In this document: in pieces, positions 34,276 through 45,034 of the stretch | Numbering within the stretch: position 1 is the stretch's first letter | Layout of the letters: each line of letters opens with the position of its first letter | Assembly (NCBI GenBank): GCA_014825775.1 | Contig: MVAQ01000003.1 | Location: 124,001-188,000, forward strand | Origin: Krasilnikovozyma curviuscula | Taxonomy: Eukaryota > Basidiomycota > Tremellomycetes > Cystofilobasidiales > Mrakiaceae | Direction: 5' to 3' | Length of the DNA stretch: 64,000 nucleotides | Made by a program: the position numbers and the translations under genes | Notes under the pieces: model-generated | Databases searched by the model: none | Seen by the model: the letters and a program-made list of their open reading frames with translations, nothing else | Told to the model about the DNA's origin: nothing

Positions 34276-36812
34276 CTACGCAGAGGTGGTTTGGGTATGA
34301 ATCTGTCCCCTGACAGCGCTCTCAACAACAATAACTTCTCCGCTTTGGGTCTTCTCGACTTTGGTCCTGCGTTGAGAAGCCCGTGGTGGGAATGGATCGT
34401 TGAAGCACGCGTCGAGTTCTATATTATGAAGAGGATGATGTTGGCACTAGCAAGAGCGAGGAAATAAGACGGGACTGCTTACCTTCGATGGTCCTTCCGA
34501 CGACCTCGACTCCAAAGACGTACCAGAGGATACCGAAGAAGATGTCCAAACAAACGAAAACGAGGTAGTATTTCCACCCAAGTTTACCTGCAGAAAAGTC
34601 GTACTTTAGAGACATTTTGAATAATTTGAGATACGAGAACAACTTACCGAGAGCAATGGATGTACTATAGGTCCCGATGATGGAGTAGATATTTGATTCT
34701 AGAGCATGGAGAGAGATAGCCTTTCCTCTGATTTCTTGGTTGGCAACCTCTGTACAGTACAGCGATTGGTTTGGAGTATAAACGAAGGAAAATATCCATC
34801 CGAAGAAGAAAATACCGAAAATACCGGCTCCAGAGAGACCTTTTCCGATGGTAATTTTTGCGGCCTTGTCCTGAGAGATTTTGGCTGAGCATCCACAAAC
34901 AATCGAGAGGGCACCAGCAAGAGCAAAGGATCCCCAGACAAATCGGGTTCTTCGGTTGATCCAGTCGTTGGTCAAGGATCCGACGATGGCGCCGGAGCAT
35001 GAGACAATTTGAGAGGCGAAGGAGAGCAAGAGCTTGTGACGAATAGAGGTGATTCCCACACTTGCGACTAAGGGCATAACAGTTTTAGCTTTAATGAAAC
35101 GATACCAAATAAAGAATGGGCTTACACATAGATGGTTCGAAGTAAGCAAGGATGGTGTTTCCAGTCCATCCGGAGGCGGTGGTGAGCAAAGTGACCATAG
35201 CGGTTCTCCAAATGGCGTTTTTGCTCCTGAACAGATCTCTATAATCATACAGAAGGCGCATCTGTTGCCAAAACGTCTTTGGGGCAGTGTCGGCAACGTG
35301 TCGCTGAATTTCAAAAACCTCGAGTTGGGCTACTGGATCGTCGCGACCGCCGTGATATTTGTAGATGATTTCAGAGGCCTCCTGAATGCGTCCCTGGGAT
35401 GCAAGCCATCTTGGAGATCTATGAAATAGAACAGATCACAAGTGGTGAGATACAGGTTGGTTTGACAGGTAGGCGCGCTGGGACAAAGAGGTTTTCTAAC
35501 GCTTACTCTGGAATAAAGAAACAGCCAATGAAGACAACAGCGGGGCAGAAGATTTGCATGATGAATGGCGTTCTCCAGGCCCAGGTGCTTGTGTATGCAG
35601 ATGTAGCGTAAGCTACTCCAGTCGCGGTGATAGATCCAGCAAACTAGTATCGACACAGACAACGGTCAGACTAAAAATAATAGAGACATGGCTAGATTTG
35701 TGGGAAGGACTCACGTAGCTTGTGTTGTAGGCGCCGCCCAAACGACCTGTAGTCAGAAAATGTTTCAGGAAGAAGTTGAGCCAGCACCGAAGACGACGAT
35801 GTTCGTATACATGAGCGAGAAAAAGAAGAAAACAAGTCAGATTTAGCCCAAAAGAACCAACGCAAGCGCCGCCCAACTAACCTCTCCATTGAGCTGGAAT
35901 GATTTCAGTGACCTGAAGAAACGCAAGGCGGAAAACATCGCGCGTCAGACTCTTACCGGAGGCACGCGACACCATAAGGCTGGAAGTACTTACGTAAACA
36001 GGAGCAGAGAGGGTTTGGAGGATAATACCGAATCCCAACAAGAAACGAGACGCTTTGAACTGAGGGAGGGTCTGAGAAAACGCAGCCAAGAATGCTCCAG
36101 CTATAGTGATCAAACAACCACTTTGCATACCAATTCTTCGTCCCTAAGGAATTGAAAGGTAGAGTTAAGTTAAAAGAGAACGATGAGAAGAAAACGGGCA
36201 AGAGAGCCAGTCACGACTTGAGCGCGTCACGACTGGCACAGAGCACCACATGAAAGTCGGACCCACAAATTTATCCATAATAGGAGCACCGAAAGCAGTC
36301 CCACATGTTGAAGCTAAGTAAGGTTAAAGGCAAGAAGCATTGCTCAGTTTGATGCTCGAAGGGGTCGAGGGAGGGTGTTTTGGTCCTACTTACCAGCGTT
36401 GTAGAGGATAATAATGTTACCAGCACCGGCACCCAGAGTCGTTGAATTGAAAAATGAGGTGAACTGGGTTTCTGCATTTATTGAACCGATAAGGGAACCA
36501 TCAAAACCGGAGCAAGCAGCGTTCAAAAAAGCGACAACGAGGATTCCGTCTGTTTGGCGGAAGCGTGTGAGCCACATGCGTCGTAGAAACGCCAACCAGA
36601 GCGTACAAATACTCACAGAGCATCCAACTCTCCTTGGTGTTCGCTGATAGGGTACTTTTTTGAGTAGCAATCGCATAAGCCTGCTCTTCTTCGTCCTCAG
36701 AGATGTTTGCCAAGTTCGGGTTGACAGCAACACCGTGGGGGGCTAGTTTTTCATCCTTGGTATCGATAGAGCTGTCATCGTAGGAAGACGTTTGATGAAG
36801 TGCAGACGCCAT
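34276..36812 (-). CDS. MFS transporter, lactose-permease-like
   Basis: A multi-exon sugar-porter gene. It starts MASALHQTSSYDDSSIDTKD with a long acidic cytosolic N-terminus. Helix 1 region: GILVVAFLNAACSGFDGSLI. Loop motif FGRRIGMQSGCLITIAGAF, then EIIPAQWRGRLGG, IPESPRWLASQGR followed by EIIYKYHGGRDDPVAQLEV, a spacing typical of fungal lactose permease (Lac12) relatives. Later NDWINRRTRF and VYTPNQSLYCTEVANQEIRG, then GVEVVGRTIEGELDACF. These relatives import di- or monosaccharides with protons at the plasma membrane. The gene diverges from the NamZ-like glycosidase gene with 311 bp between their ATGs, so the two may be co-regulated and share a substrate, which is inference. Confidence 0.88.
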
Positions 36813-37123
36813 GTTTGAGAAACAGTGAGGGATAAAGGTGGAGGAAACGGAACTGGAGCCTCGTTTATAACAGGCGTATAGGGGAGGAGCGCCCCAACTA
36901 CCCAACGCAGCCCAGCTGATAACGGCGTACCTCCGAATTTGCCGTGAAGGGGCGGAGGCAGGCTAAAGAAGGTTGTCAGTCAACCCAACCTCGAAAAACC
37001 CGAATCTGTCTGAAGATCGACCCAGAACTGCGGAATGGGACGGCACGTACCGCACACATCAATTTCACGACAAACTCCCGGGCTGAGAGTTTAGCCAACC
37101 CAGCATCAAATGATAATACCAAC
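36813..37123. promoter_or_regulatory. bidirectional promoter, permease / NamZ-like gene
   Basis: The 311 bp between the divergent ATGs of the lactose-permease-like and NamZ-like genes. It must contain both promoters. No individual site was identified. Confidence 0.55.
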
Positions 37124-38800
37124 ATGGCGCAAATCGAAAGCAGCTATCCAGTGGAAACAGGGCTTGAGGGTTTGATCAACTCCTCATTCAAGCAGCTCGA
37201 GAGGTTCAGTCGACTTGCTCTCTTCACGAATCATACCGGCGTTCTACCCAGAAGCTGCAATGGGGTAGCACACTTCACATCGACTTTTGATATCCTCTCC
37301 AAAACTGCTGGCAAAGACGTTCTTCTGCTGATTGGTGGAGAACATGGCGTGAAGGGTGGGAATCAAGCTGACCAGGGAGGTAACGATGACGACGGGCCTT
37401 TGGCGTTCGATTCATTTGGAAAAACTCCTGAGGAAATTGGGATCGTGCTGAAGAAGAGCCAGATTGACTGTGTTGTCGTAGACATTCAGGATATCGGTTG
37501 GTGGGTGGCAGTGGTTGCCATTTGGGATTGACCGTGGTGGCTTTCAACTGACTCGCGTTTGGCTTTATTTTCTTAGTCGGTTCTACACCTGTACGTGCTC
37601 TTTCTTTTCTCATGTTGATAAATTCCAATGAATCTCATCGTTCTCTCTGTAGTCATCTGGACACTCTACGATCTCCTCTCATCCCCAAACTCGCCCCACT
37701 TTCTCATCCTCGACAGACCTCCAGCAGTCCCATCTATCTCACCATCCGGACCCGTCCTTCAATATCCAGCTTTCTCCTCATTCGTTGGCAGGCGAGAAAT
37801 TGCGACAGCACACGCTATGACCATTGGGGAACTATCGCTGTTCTTTGCAAGAGAGTACTTAGTGGGACATGGTGAGAAGAGGGTTGAGGTGGTTAAATTG
37901 CAGCGATGGAGCAGAAAGATGAAATGGGGCGAGAATAGATTACCGTTTATCGCTCCCAGCCCCAGTGAGTTATATCAATCAGTTCGATGCACATATGGCC
38001 AAATAGCTAACCAGTTTGGAGCAGACATGCCTTCACCGCTGACAGCGCAACTCTTCCCAGGTACCTGCATGTTGTAAGTGCCTCGCATTGCTATCTGTGA
38101 GAAGCGACTGTAGTTGATGCTCAATCAAATAGCGAGCAAACAACGCTTTCGGAAGGCAGAGGAACAACACTTCCGTTTGAGATCCTCGGCGCACCCTGGA
38201 TCGATGGAAACAGATGGACCACAATGATTATAAAAGAGAATGAACTAAATGAAGGAGGTGACTGTTTTGGATTCCGACCATGTTTCTTCACGCCGACAGT
38301 GAGCTTCATCTCTCCTTCGACCGTTGTTAACTTTTGAAGTTTTTCTGACCCTCGCGCACGTATGCTATCTCTTTCATAGTTTAGCAAACATGCCTCTCAA
38401 GTCTGCGGGGGTATCCAAGTCCATGTAGCTCCCGATTCATCGCCATCACCAGCATCAGTGCTGCGCCTCGGTCTCATACTTCTACAGACAGCTTATAAAC
38501 TCTCCAACGAGACAGCTCCAGGAAGGTTTAAATGGTCAAAGACTGAAGATCACGAATCTGGGGTGCCTTATGGTATCGATCGATTGATGGGGTCTAATGA
38601 GGTGAGCATTTTGACTGTTTGCGCTCCTCGCTGGGCTCGCCTACGACCAGTCGTTATTTTCCGCTGACGCTCTGAGATTTGAACCAATGTAGATCCGAGA
38701 AGGAATTGAGTGTGGGATGCACTGGCGGGATATCGAAGCTCAGTGGCTCCCGGAGCTAGAAAACTTCGACACCGTCCGACGAAAATACTTGCTGTATTAG
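37124..38800 (+). CDS. NamZ-like exo-beta-N-acetylmuramidase (GH171/DUF1343)
   Basis: Seven exons (37124-37500, 37577-37590, 37653-37964, 38025-38073, 38133-38298, 38380-38601, 38693-38800) join in phase to 415 residues, the usual size of this family's core. Motifs in order: RLALFTNHTGVLP, LIGGEHGVKGG (the EHG signature of DUF1343), DIQDIGCRFYTFIWTLYDLL, LILDRPPA, SGPVLQYPAFSSFVGRR, AMTIGELSLFFAREY, APSPNMPS, FPGTCMFEQTTLSEGRGTT, LPFEILGAPWID, FRPCFFTPTFSKHASQVCGG and GVPYGIDRLMGS. Bacterial NamZ removes MurNAc from the non-reducing end of peptidoglycan fragments. Fungi make no peptidoglycan, so the substrate here is open. There is no signal peptide (MAQIESSYPVETG), so the enzyme should be cytosolic. 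Exon 2 is a 14-nt micro-exon inside the CRFYT motif. Neighbouring permease is divergent. Confidence 0.87.
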
Positions 38801-38873
38801 TGTAACTCTAGATACGACAACTAGACGAAGAGTTGATACACCCTCTAAAGAAAGTTAAAAGTCCATCAGTTTT

Positions 38874-41203
38874 TCAACTATACCTCGGCGGGCCTTCGCC
38901 TTCCTGAATTTCTCCGCCTCCGTACGGCGGCGGCAATTGCACTGCCGATCTTCCAACTCTCCCGTTATTCGAGGTGATCGGTATATCCTCCAAAAAAGTG
39001 GGCGGGAGATCATTCGGGTCGTCCACCCGCTCACCACCTGCCGTCGGCGCTGATCCATTCGTAACCGTTGCCCCACCACCGCCGCCGCCCACATTCATAG
39101 CCTGTTCCAGCAGAGGTAAGATTTGTTGGACTGCAGCAGTATCTGTTGCATTGATTTCAGTACCGTCGAGCGGAGGGTCTACTGAGCCGGTCGCGTTGAG
39201 AGAGACAGACGCTGGTGGAGGGGGGAGAGAGAAGGTTTCGAACCCATCGTATTCTTCCCACGACGGAGCGACATCGTCACCATCCTCAAAGTTATCGATC
39301 GGAATTGGTTCTTGATGAGATTGTGGTAGAAGTGATGAAGGAGGATTGCGCTGTGGGAAGAGTGGCTGATCGTTTAGTGTCGAGGATTGTGAGGTGGTCG
39401 CTGCTTCGGATTCCTGGAATGTTGGTAAGCCACCGGGAGATGATATCTCTGAGAACGGTGGAGGATGGTGCGAAGGTGGTCCTGCTGATGGAATGGAGAT
39501 CGAAAGCGGCTGAATCGGGTGAGGGTCTGTAGCTACGAAAGGCGGTGGATCTTCGTGCGAGTGATAACTTTGAGTTCTCGACGATGATGATGCTGGATGA
39601 AAGTCTGATGCACGATTTGTAGTTCCTTCCCATCGATCTTCCTTGGAATAAGCACTAGAAGAAGGCGCCGGAGCTGTAGATGTTGATGAGGAAGCTGAAG
39701 CACCTGCTTGGTTTGCCCATTCATCGATGTTTGACGGGGGTGGTGGTGGGTGCGGGTCATGAGGTAGAAATGGTGGAGGTTCTTCTGTAGGATGTTGATC
39801 AGATAATGAAGTAGTGGTGGTGGTGGCAGAAGGCCGTGATGTTGTACCTTGGTACTGAAGTTCCTTTTGTCTTTGTGTTTCGACAGCCCTACTGGGCGTT
39901 GTAGCAATATTCGAGCTTCCCTCCGCTTGAGACACTAGCTCCGCAATCGGAACAACTTCTTCACCGACTACAGTAATATCTCTCTCAACAACAGCATCTG
40001 GGATGCCTCCTGAGAACCCGACCATGACCCTCGCAAAGAACTTCACATTGTGACCTTCATCAGTGATCCTTGTTATGTTTGCACAATTTGGGGGGGAGCC
40101 GTGTCGAGGAGGATGTAGTGACAGGCGTAATCGAATGGGGTGGAGTGGTGAATTGCTGAAGCGAGCGGATTTACCAGAGTGAGTCAGTAGGGTGGTATGG
40201 GTCGCAGTGGAGGAATCCGGAGCTGGGAAGGGTGGTGATACTGTTGAACTTGAGCTGGAAGCCAAATTCGATGAGGTCGTCGTCGGCGGGTTGGATGCTG
40301 GCGAAAGTATGGTGACTTCCCTCCGCAGTTCTGTCCACCGTCGCGTCCCAAACAAAGGAGAGCAAATCAGACACTTGAGAGAGAGAATATACGATAGAGA
40401 ATCAAATGACAGTACCTGCTCTAACGTTTCTCAGTCCCACGCCCATCAACATGACCTCAGGTTGTGGTTGTGGAATCTCGACCCAGATCCCGATCACCTC
40501 CTCCTTCCTCACGCGCTTCTTCGTGAAACCGACCTTAATTTCCGTCGGTGCTCGGACATTCACCACCTCAGACGATGGTGCAGGATGGTTTGGTATCAAG
40601 CTTGAAGGACATAGATGAATCCCGACAACTTCCTTTATGACCTGCTTGACCAACCCTGATGACTTATCCTTTAGAACTACCTCTGCTTCCAAACTGTAAG
40701 CTAGAGAAGATGTTGGAAGGTGGACACATTGAGGTAGCCATTCAGCCAATGGGATTGAGAACATCTTTCTGTCGCCGATTTGGTAAGGAGTCGTCGTTGC
40801 AGAAACGGGGGAGGACGACGAAGTTGAGGAGATGCTGTCCATTGAGATGGGAATGAGTTTCGAGCTTCCTGACCAGAGCTGAACAGTCTTCCCAGAAGAC
40901 AATTCGGTTGGTGGATAGGTCTCTTTGAGAAGTAGAGAGACGTTACTGAGTTCGACCACACAGCATATCAATTGTCAGCACACAGCGGCAGCTTGAAGAG
41001 AAGGATGCTAAAGTCACGCACAATGAATCAACAACCTCACCCCTAGGAATAGCACCTTTGATCATAACTTCTCCATCCACAGATCCTTTCATTCCATGAC
41101 CCAAGAACCCCACCAAGAAATCTGTTTCAGTCGAGAGAGGAGCAATCAAGATTTTGAGTGGTTCCCCTGCCGGTGGTGAGGCAACATAGGATGGTGGTTC
41201 CAT
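38874..41203 (-). CDS. Alpha-arrestin with PY motifs (ART-like transporter adaptor)
   Basis: Three main exons. Exon 1 starts MEPPSYVASPPAGEPLKI and has the arrestin opening TETDFLVGFLGHGMKGSVDGEV. It joins after GEVVDS to FNVSLLLKETYPPTELSSGK using a GTGCGT donor. The N-arrestin domain continues through FSIPLAEWLPQCVHLPTSSL and SLEAEVVLK. After NVRA|ELRREVTILSP the arrestin C-domain follows (IRLRLSLHP, NVKFFARVMVGFSGG). The rest is a long Pro/Ser-rich tail with PPPF repeats, ending with LPPPYGGG and PPRYS. PY motifs recruit Rsp5/Nedd4-type ubiquitin ligases, and fungal alpha-arrestins use them to drive endocytosis of nutrient transporters. Which transporter it targets is unknown; a location among permease genes does not prove a link. 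Confidence 0.85.
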
Positions 41204-41692
41204 ATTTCAAGCCTTCTAGTCTTGTTTCCCAGCTGTTCTGGGATAGAATAAGTCAAAGGTCCAGCATGCAAAGCACCGCTAGATAGCAGTCCATTCCAGA
41301 ATACAGCAGTCAGCAAATCTACAATACAAGGTATGCATTTCAGACCGAACGTAAACCTCACCGGAATATACAGATAGCAAAGCAGTGGAAGAAGTAGCGC
41401 GAATGGCGGTGGGAAGACACCCCCTACTCACGCTTTGCTTACTCTTCACGCTTTCGCCACCGAAGGTCGAAGGCCAAGGCGAAAGATTTTGAACGATTTT
41501 GAAATGCTCGCTATGAATCTCATTCGCTTGTTATACAATTAGTGGAAGCAGTATAAGATGGAAGCGGGTGATTCTGGATCAATGTGAATCATGTTCGCGC
41601 ATCTCGATCTCAATGTCGCACGACCAAGTAGAACAGGTGTATCAATTCTATCCAACAACCTACAAGTTACTGTCATTTTCTTTTCCTCTGCT

Positions 41693-42812
41693 CTACTTTC
41701 CTGCTAATCTACGGATGTTGTGAGGATCCTTCTCCTTCCTCGGTTTCTGTTTCTTCGCTTTGCCAGCGTCAGGATGCGGTGCTTCTTCAGTACCAATAGC
41801 TCCTCTCCTCTGCAAATCCCTCAGCATCTTGACGTTCAGTCTCATCTAAGACCGAGGCAGTAATAAAAAAAACCAAAGGGAGGGAATTGTCAGCAAGCTG
41901 AGAAGGAATGATGGCGCAAAGCGACAGCGATTGAGGACGAAAAGGGAACGCTCACATGAGCAGCGAACAAAGCTCTCCACCTCTCACTCTGTTCTCTTCT
42001 CTTCCTCACACCAGGCCTTTCATGATACCGCAGCAAGATGGAGTCGTGCAGCGTGTTCAACCTCTCCTCTCTAACGATCGTCTTAATTTCCCTGAACGCA
42101 GCCGCCAAGTTGCTGACACCATCTGTTGGACCTGTAGCAATAAATCCACCATAAGTGTTCAACCTCTTTGGTTTGTGTGTCGGGGGTGCTCGGTCTGATG
42201 GATCTTGCTCGTCTCCTGCGTCCGCTACTTCTTCTGCTTGTTCTTGAGCCAGCTGTAGGGCACGACTGGCTGCTGCTTGATTGAATCTGATGTTGATTAC
42301 ACGACTGGTACGTGTCGATGGTGGAAGGAGGTGCCCAGATCTATCCTCGAATTCTGTGAATAGTGAGGGAAGTGCCGAGAAAAAAATCGGTGCGAGACAC
42401 GGCAGAAAAGAGAGCAGTTTCGTCAGTATATCTCCTGGTTCCTTTCTTAGCCAAAGACTACAGAGTGATTCTTTTTACCTTTGCATCTATCGGCCCACAT
42501 CTCACCAGGAGTCTTTTCTCTCTGAGGAGCAGCTCGAGGAGCGCCCCAAGCTCCAGGAAGCCCCGACCCAGGCTGCCTGATTCCAGAGTTCCCGCTTCTA
42601 TTAGGTGAACCTCTCTTGCTGACTTGTTCTATCCAGTTTGGCAACTGGTTTTGACCGACAGGCGGCTTGTTGGAATTGGGTGTCGTTCGAGACATCAGAA
42701 TGTCCCAGGGATTGGGAGTTGGAGGGGTTGCTAGACACTTTGAGGAGCTAGATATACATCTTCTAGATGCTGGGATCTGTATACATCTCGAACTGGATGC
42801 CAGAGAGGCCAT
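41693..42812 (-). CDS. Mitochondrial ribosomal protein bS21m (Mrp21-like)
   Basis: The N-terminus is Arg/Ser-rich without acids (MASLASSSRCIQIPASRR), a mitochondrial presequence. A Pro/Asn-rich linker follows. The C-terminal part is the S21 domain: FREIKTIVREERLNTLHDSI, RYHERPGVRKRREQSERWRA, then after an intron MRLNVKMLRDLQRRGA and a basic end KKQKPRKEKD. bS21 helps the small subunit in translation initiation. The conserved Y-x-x-P-x-x-R/K-R-R core is present. The ATG chosen is the first in the frame; codons further upstream lack one. Confidence 0.8.
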
Positions 42813-43674
42813 GATGATAAGTGGGAATTTCAAAGGTCGCTGTTGGTACGCAGAAAAAAAGTCGCAGGTCTGGCGCAGGCTGATTTCTTGATTCTCTTTG
42901 AAATGAAGAACGTGTGGGGGAACAACGTAGTGTAGTCCACGAGTTACAAATCAAATGAAATGGGTACATTCAAGGGGAAATGGACTTCGTCGAAAGACGA
43001 TGAGCTGCAGTGTGCACAACTCCAGAAAGAGGTCTGACAGCTGAAATGCTCTCATCAGGACCATAAATAATGGAAAGAAAAATAATGTTGATATGAAATC
43101 TGAGCAGCGATCTATGTAGCGAAGCAGGAGGGCATTACAGGGGTGTGGGGGTTGCGCTTGTCAGCGTCAGGTTTGACAAAGTTCAGGTCACATCCAAGAC
43201 GCCTTACTGAATTTCAGAACTAGCTAGCCACGACAATTCGACTTCCTTGGATTCAACTGAGAGTATGAAAGACCCAGCAAGATGCGCAGAGTGCTGACAT
43301 CGCGAAGACACCGAAGCACATGATTTGGATGACAGCAATGACCATGAAAACATTTCCGCCTTCGAGCTTCCTCGATGTATGCTCTGACTATGACGTCCTA
43401 ATGGGAGTGAGGAGAGAGTGGCCAACGGCAGCCACGACGATGGCGCACGCATCTTTAACCATGGCGCCCCAGACGAGAAGCTTTCTCATACCAATGAGGG
43501 TTGCACCACTTACATTGTTGAGATGATTTTCTCTCTTAGCAACATCATTATCGATGATCATTGGCGGTACGGGTCGTATAACTTTCGTATCTTTGTTTTC
43601 TTCATGAGAGGAAGCCGTGACGGCTATTTACATAGATATTTCATTCTCCAATCAGTCGCAAAGCTCCATCACCA
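42813..43674. other. intergenic containing a transporter relic
   Basis: The upstream region of the bS21m gene (left) and the 3' side of the GPI-protein gene (right). The only recognisable content is the sugar-transporter relic at 43298-43505, listed separately. Confidence 0.5.
43298..43505 (-). pseudogene. relic of a sugar transporter exon
   Basis: Translating the minus strand gives IGMRKLLVWGAMVKDACAIV and AAVGHSLLTPIRTS, then a TAG stop (43388-43390), then SEHTSRKLEGGNVFMVIAVI and QIMCFGVFAM. This aligns residue by residue with the intact transporter at 46266-48834 (IGRRKLLLWGAIGEAACAIV, AAVGHSLLAPTGTPKSELTS, RNLQGGNVLIAMAVLQIMCF). Only this exon-sized piece is recognisable; it has an in-frame stop and no flanking transporter exons. 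It is a decayed partial duplicate lying about 3 kb from the intact copy. Confidence 0.75.
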
Positions 43675-44341
43675 TTAAAGAAGAACGACTCCACCAGTAA
43701 CAGTAATTATAGCTATCATCGTTACGACACATACTGACAAGGAAGAACCACCAGAGGCCTGAGTAGATGTAGTAGCTGGCGCTGCGCTGGACAAGGGTGA
43801 TGACTGTCCCGACCCAGAGGGAGAACCAGAAGATAATGCCAATGAAATGGAGGTTGAGTTAGCAGTACTGGAACCGGCGTACTGGGAGACATCGCTTGTT
43901 GCAATTGAAGTAGCGACACTGACGGCAGAGGTAGCAGCTGCTGTTGCAGCTGATACATCTGAAGTAGCGATTGATTCACCTGCTGAAGCAGCTGAGGTTG
44001 CAATGATACTGGCTGAGCTCTTTTCGGCTGTTGCGATTGAGGTTGCTTCACTGACTGCGACAGTCGCGATGGACTCCCCTGCTGCGGTGAGCGATTCTGT
44101 ACGAACAAGATGAGGCATAACGTCAACATTCGAGAACCTGTTATAATAATGATGATAGAAAGAGAGAGATAGAAACGAACGCCATGGAGCCAGAGCTATG
44201 AGGATGGTTGTCAGTTCTTCGAACAACTCGTTCGCAAGGCTGAAGCAAACACTCACTGTCTCTTTTGTCAACAGGATTTGAAGACACAAGAGATAGAATA
44301 GATAGCAGAACGAAGAGGAGCGTGTTTGTGCTGGCGATCAT
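43675..44341 (-). CDS. Ser/Ala-rich GPI-anchored-type surface protein
   Basis: A small secreted protein of about 173 residues. The N-terminal signal peptide is MIASTNTLLFVLLSILSLVS. The body is almost pure Ser, Ala, Thr and Val in imperfect repeats (ESIAT, ATSIATSDVS, SAASAGESIA). The C-terminus is a hydrophobic tail after small residues (GGSSLSVCVVTMIAIITVTG), as in GPI-attachment signals. Exons proposed are 44257-44341, a 15-nt exon 44181-44195, and 43675-44096. If the donor GTTCGT at 44180 is not used, the frame stays open and adds 28 residues, so this intron is uncertain. The function is likely a cell-wall or surface mannoprotein; no domain was recognised. Confidence 0.65.
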
Positions 44342-45034
44342 TGTGCGGGTACGGTTGAAGCTTGAGTGAGAGTAAATGCAAGATGTCTGGTGAGGGCGAA
44401 AGAACAATGGGATCGCAGACACATCCTCATACCCTTAAATAGGGAGAGGTTGAAGGGTTGACTCAGCTAAGATTTTTTTGTCAGAAGCGATATTTGACAC
44501 TCACGATGTCATCGGTATGCCTCCCTAGAAATGTACCGAAACCCGGGAACGAGCAGTCTAGCGCCACTAAACAACAGTACCGTCAGAAGTTTCCAGGGGT
44601 TGCACCTAAAAAGGATAGCTTGGATTTGTCTAGTTCAACCTCAACCGCGGCTCTTCGTCACTCTGACCCAATGCAAGTGGGTGGGAACTCAGCGGTGGCT
44701 CAAAATAACTTGCACCCCTTCAATTCGCAACTTAGGAGAAAGCTTTCACAGTTGTCCCATTCTGCCAAACTCTGCAGCTCAAATTCCAATGACACTTGTT
44801 CGCAGCTCATACTGTCTCTTTTCATCACCAGTGCGAGCTTCACTCGCACGTCGGACTAACGCCATTACGTCAGGTTGGCACTTGCAAGCGACTGTGATGC
44901 CAGATTTGAAGAAGCACAGCTTTTATATCCATTGAACTATTTTCTTGACTACAAGGCGAGTTGATATCTTCAAATTATGTAAACAAACAGCCAATTAGTA
45001 CGGGTTCGGTGAAAGCTCGCTAATGTCAGTCGAC
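44342..45034. other. intergenic
   Basis: The upstream region of the GPI-protein gene and the 3' side of the VPS68-like gene. A plus-strand frame with an ATG at about 44505 runs to 44859 but has no domain and no clear gene-like support, so it is not called. Confidence 0.4.

Noticed and set aside
44505..44859. Open frame on the plus strand upstream of the GPI-protein gene
   Set aside because: Composition is not gene-like, there is no domain, and it lies in what should be promoter sequence for the divergent gene.
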